Origin: Cannabis sativa
Taxonomy: Eukaryota; Streptophyta; Magnoliopsida; Rosales; Cannabaceae
Direction of reading: 5' to 3'
NCBI RefSeq assembly: GCF_029168945.1
Contig: NC_083605.1
Span: 19,109,280 to 19,173,279, forward strand
Length of the DNA: 64,000 nucleotides
Below, piece by piece: positions 58,971 to 64,000 of this stretch; the first letter of the stretch is position 1; the number at the start of each line of letters is the position of its first letter. The translations under genes were made by a program, and so were the position numbers. The notes below the pieces were generated by a model that saw only the letters and a program-made list of their open reading frames with translations, made no database searches and was not told where the DNA came from.

Positions 58971-60440
58971 AAAACAACCCTGGGCCCCAGCCATTTGGAC
59001 TAATGATTGTCAACTTGGGCATCAAAAATTGGGTTGGTGCCTTAGTTGACACTAGTTAGCGCCCAGGTAAGCACTAAGGTCCAGCAAAGACGTTTCAAGC
59101 TGCCATCATTCAAAAAAGTTCAAGTAAGTAGGTCCTAATGAGCCTAAAATGATGAACCATGAAGTTGAGGATGTCACGTGAGCATCCTAGGGCTCAACCT
59201 GGGTCCAGCATCAGTGTTGGGCACCCAAGTTGACATGATATGCGCCGTCTTGCATCAGCTTTGGTTCCCATCAACTTCTTATGGGAAATCTTCTTAGCTA
59301 CTTTCCTAAAATACATGAGAGACATGCCCCATCCAAGTTTCAAACTTTGGAGATGAGTCACCATGAAATGGAACAAAGAAGCCTTAATGAAAGCACAGGT
59401 TGACATATAGTCGATCTGGGCGCACCGTGGCTAGGGTTTAGGTTTCTGGGGATATCCTTGGACCCCAGTTCCTTAAATCCATCAAGGAACAATACAAGGA
59501 TATGATATTTCATCAAAAACATCTTGAAAGAGCCTATACAGAACTATGGACGCCCATGCTAACATTTAAACTGGGGCTCTAATTTTGTTTCACCAAGTTC
59601 TGCTCATGCAAATTTGACAAAACTAAAATCCATGGAGCACTATTAAGGAAAAAGAAGATTGAACATCAATGAAACTAGTTTCAAAGATGTTGACCCCTAC
59701 CTGGGCACCCAGTGCATGGCCCAAGGGGCACCCAAGTTGACGTATCTCAACCGGGGGCACTCCAGGACTAAAGTTGTCTGGGAATTTCCCTTATTTTCAT
59801 CCACAAGAAAGATACAATTGCTTTTGGGAAAGCAAAAAAGACATCTAGGCCCTAGTTGGAGAGTTGAGCGCCTAAGTTGACATCACCCTAGTCACTGGGC
59901 GCCTAGGTTGACATAACCACCCCGTTGGAGGTTCTGTCGATTCGATTGGGATTCTATCTTGATCATTCATCTTGTTATGCTCCAAAAAAGATATATGAGA
60001 ATTGCAAAGGAGAACATATTTTTCAAGTAGTGAGTTAGCCCCCAGGCATCACTAGGCACCGGTGTACAAGCACACTAAGCACCTAGGTTGACATTGGCCC
60101 TAGGCTCGGTGTTCTATCCTTCAAACAGCAGTTTCACTATGAGCATCAATCTTATTTTTCCCCCAAAATAAGATTTGGAAACTTTTGCAAGTCAATATCT
60201 CATGTACATATGTCATGCGCAAATCCACTGTGCACTAGTGATCACCCAGGTGTCGCCTAGTCCTCTATAGTGAAACACTGGAAATCACCTGTGCATATCA
60301 AGTAAAATTGCCAAGAGAACTTCTCCAAGGTCAAAGAATGAACTAAGGATAGATAACGCATCATTCAAGCATCTCAAAATATGCCTAGAGCCCAAGAAAC
60401 CGAGTCTTGAGCGCCAGGTTGATGTTTATGTCAACCTATA
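58971..60440 (+). repeat. Region with recurring GGGCGCCTAGGTTGACAT motif
   Basis: At least eight occurrences of a G(C/G)(A/G)CC(C/T)A(A/G)GTTGACAT-like unit: 59036, 59219, 59393, 59726, 59868, 59897, 60078 and 60411, plus one inverted at about 59010. Spacing is irregular and the sequence between is unique. It lies upstream of a probable LTR end, so it may be U3 of a degraded LTR. Confidence 0.55.
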
Positions 60441-60689
60441 AGCAAGCTAATCTTGCAATCACTTTTCAGCAGTGCACACCGCTCAACAAAATGGTCATAA
60501 CTCTCTCAATTTTTGTCCAAATAACGTGATTCCAGTGGCAAATTAAAGCTATTTTCAAGGCGCATTTAAGTGTTTCATACTCTCACCGCAATTCCAAAGT
60601 TTTGGACCTCAAAATTGACTCGCGAGGTAGTGTAGAATTTCCTAGCAAATTTTGTGCAAATTTTCCTATTATTTTATTGTAATGTAATT

Positions 60690-61017
60690 AGACCTCCTTC
60701 CTTATAAAGAGCTTCCCAAGCTCATTTTCCACACTTTACTTCCTCTCTACAAGGTCAGAATTTCTCACTCTTCACAGTTTCTTTCTCTAGAAATTGTGAA
60801 GCAAAACTAGACTTAGTCATTTTTCTTTGAATTCTCAAGTAAGACAATTAACTTTTTGTGATAATAAAATCTCTAAGTAGACATTGCTCTATTACCTTCG
60901 CGATAAGAGGACTGAACTACTATAATTGTGGTGTTCTCATTTACTTCTATTCATAAATTGTTTGACCGCTACCGCTTATCAAACAGTTCAGAGTTGATTG
61001 CTTTTCAACGTCAACAA
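60690..61017 (+). repeat. Probable LTR end (promoter, R, U5)
   Basis: CCTTATAAAGAGC near 60700 resembles a TATA box. About 160 bases on is AATAAAATC (60865), a possible polyadenylation signal, and the sequence ends AACGTCAACA. CCGCTACCGCTTATCAAACAG is the type of phrase found in gypsy LTR U5 regions. No primer-binding site follows. Identification is by overall plan only. Confidence 0.4.
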
Positions 61018-62565
61018 AAAATACTAAGGATGCATTTAGAAGTAATTGTGTAATTACTAAGTATTATTAGGGTAATAATTTTACAATATAGTAATTACAT
61101 TATTTTAAAAAACAATACATGTTTGAATATGAAATAGTAAATAATTATGAATTCCTAATATCTTATCTAGCAAAATATTTAAAACAAAAAGTTTCGAGCA
61201 ATTACATTGTATATAATTATACCCAATTAAAGACTGCAAATAAGACCTCTAATTACCTCCAATTACGTAATTATATAATTATTAGGTTGAAGTTACGTAC
61301 AATGCACGTTCGTTCAGCCGACCCTGAGTTTAAATGGGCCATAGACAAAAAAAAATTGTTTGGCCCTTATTATAATAAAGATAAATGGTATTTTTAAAAA
61401 TTATAAAAAAAAGTATATTTTTTAAAATGTATTTTTTTTATTTGAACTCTTAAAATGAGTGGGCCTTAGGCGCGGGCCTAACCTGCCTAATGTAATTTTG
61501 AGAAATAATATATAATAACAGTTTGAAAAGAAAATTAAAGACTATCTAAAATTTTAAAAATTAAATACTAAGTTGTTATTTATAATTTAAGATGATGTGT
61601 AAGAGAATAGTAAAATATTTGTACTTTATTATTTAGTTTTTTTTTTTTGTTGAAATTTGACTCTAAGTATGGACTAATCACTAATGTAAGCAACTAAGGT
61701 TTTGAATAGGTGTATGGTTATTTTTTTAAAAATAATATTAATTATTATAATATGTAATTTAATGAAAGAAATAATGCTGTGTTAAAAAAATTAAATGTTT
61801 AATATAAGTCTTAGAAGAAATATAATAATAAATTGAAATGAAAAGTAAATAAAGATGGTTAGAACATTTTAAGCAAAATCTGTAAAATGTCAACTAAGCG
61901 AATTAAGTGGGAGAGGTGAAATTAACGGTTCCTCTCTTTGATGTTTAAGAGGCTGTTTTTTGAGGGCTTGATTTGATTTTGAATAAGCACCACCTTCATT
62001 TTTTTCTCTAGTTATAGAACCCTAAAATTGGCATCAACTACAAAAAGTACTCAGTACTATGATCATAATAATAATTATGAAAGAAGATAATTAAGAATAA
62101 GGGGTTAAATTTTATCTACAAATGAACAATGGTAACAATTACAAAAGCAAAAATTTGGTACTAATAGTGGAGCATCTTATAAAAGCAACAATGTTTCTGT
62201 ATTGGTGCCCATGATCTTTCCTATCAAAGGCAATATATTGACATATTAGAGATATAACAGAAATGGCTATACCTATGAAAAACATTTGGGGGTACTTGAT
62301 CCTTCAGAGATCAAGCTTGGACAGGCACAAGTTTGAATAATAGGTAGTCATAATGAGTTGTTATTGTATTGATTCTAATTTTCATAAGTAATTATAATAT
62401 TATAAGCGAAACTCCTTTGCAAAGATGAAAGTATTGTGGTCACAACATATGAAGTATATAATCATTTCACTAATCACAAATATAATGAAAACTTTGAGCA
62501 TATTCCATATATTATATGTATTGAAGAGGGTACAAAGCACATGATAATGTTTTGTAAAAATTATA
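61018..62565. other. AT-rich, no gene seen
   Basis: Includes TAATTGTGTAATTAC and TAATTACGTAATTAT at 61040 and 61262, perhaps the ends of a MITE, and GGGCCTTAGGCGCGGGCC near 61463. No ORF is convincing. Confidence 0.4.
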
Positions 62566-62844
62566 GGGAAACTTACAAAAATACTGGAATTTGGGTTAAC
62601 TTTTACAAAAATATTATCACACGGAAATCTTTTCAAAAATAATGTGTTTTTATAAAATACCAGTAAAACACAAAGCAGAACAACTCAAAACAACAGTAGA
62701 ACACTAGTAAAACACCAGTGAAAACTTAACACAGTATACTGCAGTATGAAACTTATAAAAAAACACAGTAAAAAAGTAAAAAATTCCGCCTGACAGTAAT
62801 TTTGTAAAAAAATAGCAAAAGTTAGTATACTATGTAAATTTCCC
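62566..62844. mobile_element. 279-bp MITE with 8-bp target duplication
   Basis: Ends GGGAAACTTACA and TGTAAATTTCCC (11 of 12 inverted match), flanked by AAATTATA on both sides (62558-62565 and 62845-62852). The 8-bp duplication suggests the hAT superfamily. The inside has CAGTAAAACAC repeated near 62660-62715. Confidence 0.75.
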
Positions 62845-62852
62845 AAATTATA

Positions 62853-63514
62853 TACACTCTATATATAAATAAATTGTGGTATTACTCCTTAAACCCCCAA
62901 AAACGTTTCAGTTAGTTAGTTAGTCTTTAACTAACCTAACTATTAAATAGGACAACTTGCATATTGGTCCATTAGCCTATATAAAGAGAACTACTCCTCT
63001 CATTTCAAGGATGCAAGAAGAAGGAGTGAAGTCAAACACAAGATAGAGACATAATACAGAAAGAGAGAGTTGTTAGAGTGGGAAATGGAGAGAGATATCT
63101 GAGAAATAGAGGGCTAGGATTGAGAAATTGTATTGAGCAATATTGTTGATTATGTTGGCTCGAGTTAGTGAGTTAATCTGTGTTGAGGGATTACACCATG
63201 GATGACTTACTGTGATTATTTCCTTGTAGCTCCTGAGATTGATATCTCTTGTTCTCATTATCAATAAAGATTGGTGATAAAACTTTCAAACTGGAGTATG
63301 ACCAGGTTCACATTGAACTTAACCAGTATGAATCTCTGTGTTGTTGTGTCTGACTGCCATTTAGATTCATCTATGTATATTTTTTTAGTTTATGTGTTTG
63401 CTGGTTTTTTGTTCTTGATTTGTTTATTTTGATTTAATTTTTGTTTGTTTAAGTGTGATCTTGAATCTAAATTACAGAGGTTAATTCTTATGTATCAAAG
63501 CTAAATTTTCTACA
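62853..63514 (+). repeat. 5' LTR region of a second copia element
   Basis: TATATAAA at 62978-62985 and a polyadenylation signal AATAAA at 63263-63268 are in LTR-like order. The right end is placed at TTCTACA (63514), just before AATCAGAGCTTGG, which resembles the 3' part of an initiator tRNA-Met primer-binding site. The left end is uncertain (perhaps TGTGG near 62875). The family is unrelated in sequence to copies A-D. Confidence 0.55.
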
Positions 63515-63628
63515 AATCAGAGCTTGGTTCTTCGATCATCAAGGAAGATTTAAAGATCACTTGCTTCTGCACCAAGAACTCATCAAGAATTCAACAAGGA
63601 ATTCTACAAGAACATAAATTGAAGGAGA

Positions 63629-64000
63629 ATGTCAATGGAAAGGTTCGAGCTAGAGAAGTTCGATAGATCAACGGATTTCCCACTATGGCGAGAGAGTTCG
63701 AAGGATATACTTGTGCACCAAAAGGTGGCAAAGGTACTAGGGGATGAAAAATTGTTGGCTGAGAAGAAGCCAGAGGAAATTGCAGAGATGGAGGAGATGG
63801 CATACTACACCATCATCATGTACCTGTCCAATGGAGTTAAAAGAAAGCTAATTCAAGAAAAGACCACAAAAGGATTGTGGAACAAACTAGAGCAGCTGTA
63901 CATGGCACCATCAATCTCGAGCAAGATTAATCTTCTTGAAAGATTATACGGGTTTAGAATGAACTCTTCTCTTTCCTTAGATGAAAATATTGATAAATTT
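63629..64000 (+). CDS. gag: Copia gag, N-terminal part (runs off the window)
   Basis: 124 open codons from ATG 63629 (MSMERFELEKFDRSTDFPLW) to the window edge. LWRESSKDILVHQKVAKVL, TTKGLWNKLEQLYMAPSI and INLLERLYGFRMN are the conserved blocks of plant copia gag (KFDG.NF.LW...; LW..L...Y). A Met six bases downstream (63635) is an alternative start. It lies about 115 bases after the putative primer-binding site, as expected for a 5' gag. No defect is seen in this part. The protein forms the particle that packages element RNA. Confidence 0.85.
   Translation, partial: MSMERFELEKFDRSTDFPLWRESSKDILVHQKVAKVLGDEKLLAEKKPEEIAEMEEMAYYTIIMYLSNGVKRKLIQEKTTKGLWNKLEQLYMAPSISSKINLLERLYGFRMNSSLSLDENIDKF

Noticed and set aside
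58744..59406. Minus-strand ORFs of 66-102 codons
   Set aside because: No recognisable motifs, overlapping frames, and they cross the recurring GTTGACAT motif region.
61018..61310. Possible MITE with TAATTGTGTAATTAC ends
   Set aside because: Inverted match is too weak and no target duplication could be placed.

Overview
The window is gene-poor nuclear DNA from a flowering plant, most likely a eudicot. It carries a plant syntaxin gene with spliced introns, plant-type Mutator, CACTA, Ty1/copia, Ty3/gypsy and L1 elements, and long AT-rich stretches. I cannot name the species from the sequence. The only clear host gene is an SYP5-type Qc-SNARE (coding exons 32499-34266). Nearly everything else is transposable elements, many nested.

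Layout. 1-10087: a minus-strand Ty1/copia element (copy A) with a nearly complete pol. Its 3' LTR is cut by a Ty3/gypsy LTR (1-667), and copy A itself sits in an older LTR of its own family (10088-10463). 10464-11857: two related MITE-like repeats rich in GGACCT/GACCCG motifs. 11858-28789: a Mutator-like element (MULE) with 295-bp terminal inverted repeats and a perfect 9-bp target duplication. It encodes a MURA-type transposase, now dead, and on the opposite strand a second, intact, spliced gene for a 150-residue GRF zinc-finger/membrane protein. A complete 10.2-kb copia element (copy B, 15822-26051, 5-bp target duplication) interrupts the transposase. 28826-34500: the SYP5 gene, with a roughly 3.3-kb first intron holding a CACTA-type element. 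34766-38125: microsatellite, a DUF1985-like fragment and a decayed plant-transposon ORF.

38129-52595: copia copies C and D of the same family with one extra LTR. A 290-bp piece of host flank is duplicated here, which records an illegitimate recombination at a 3-bp microhomology. 53084-55560: an L1-type LINE with nonsense-ridden ORF1 and endonuclease but no reverse transcriptase. 56374-56965: a gypsy integrase C-terminal remnant. 57.7-61.0 kb: MULE-like terminus and degraded LTR material containing a recurring GTTGACAT-type motif. 62566-62844: a MITE with an 8-bp target duplication. 62.9-64.0 kb: the start of another copia element whose gag runs off the window.

How the parts relate. The copia copies share LTRs and an unusually long (about 2.8-3.7 kb) AT-rich leader, but differ in gag and in the state of pol. 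Copy B has near-identical LTRs yet a thoroughly decayed pol, so it was probably mobilised in trans. The MULE has the two-gene convergent plan of maize MuDR, but its second gene encodes a GRF-type protein. That pairing is the most interesting system in the window.
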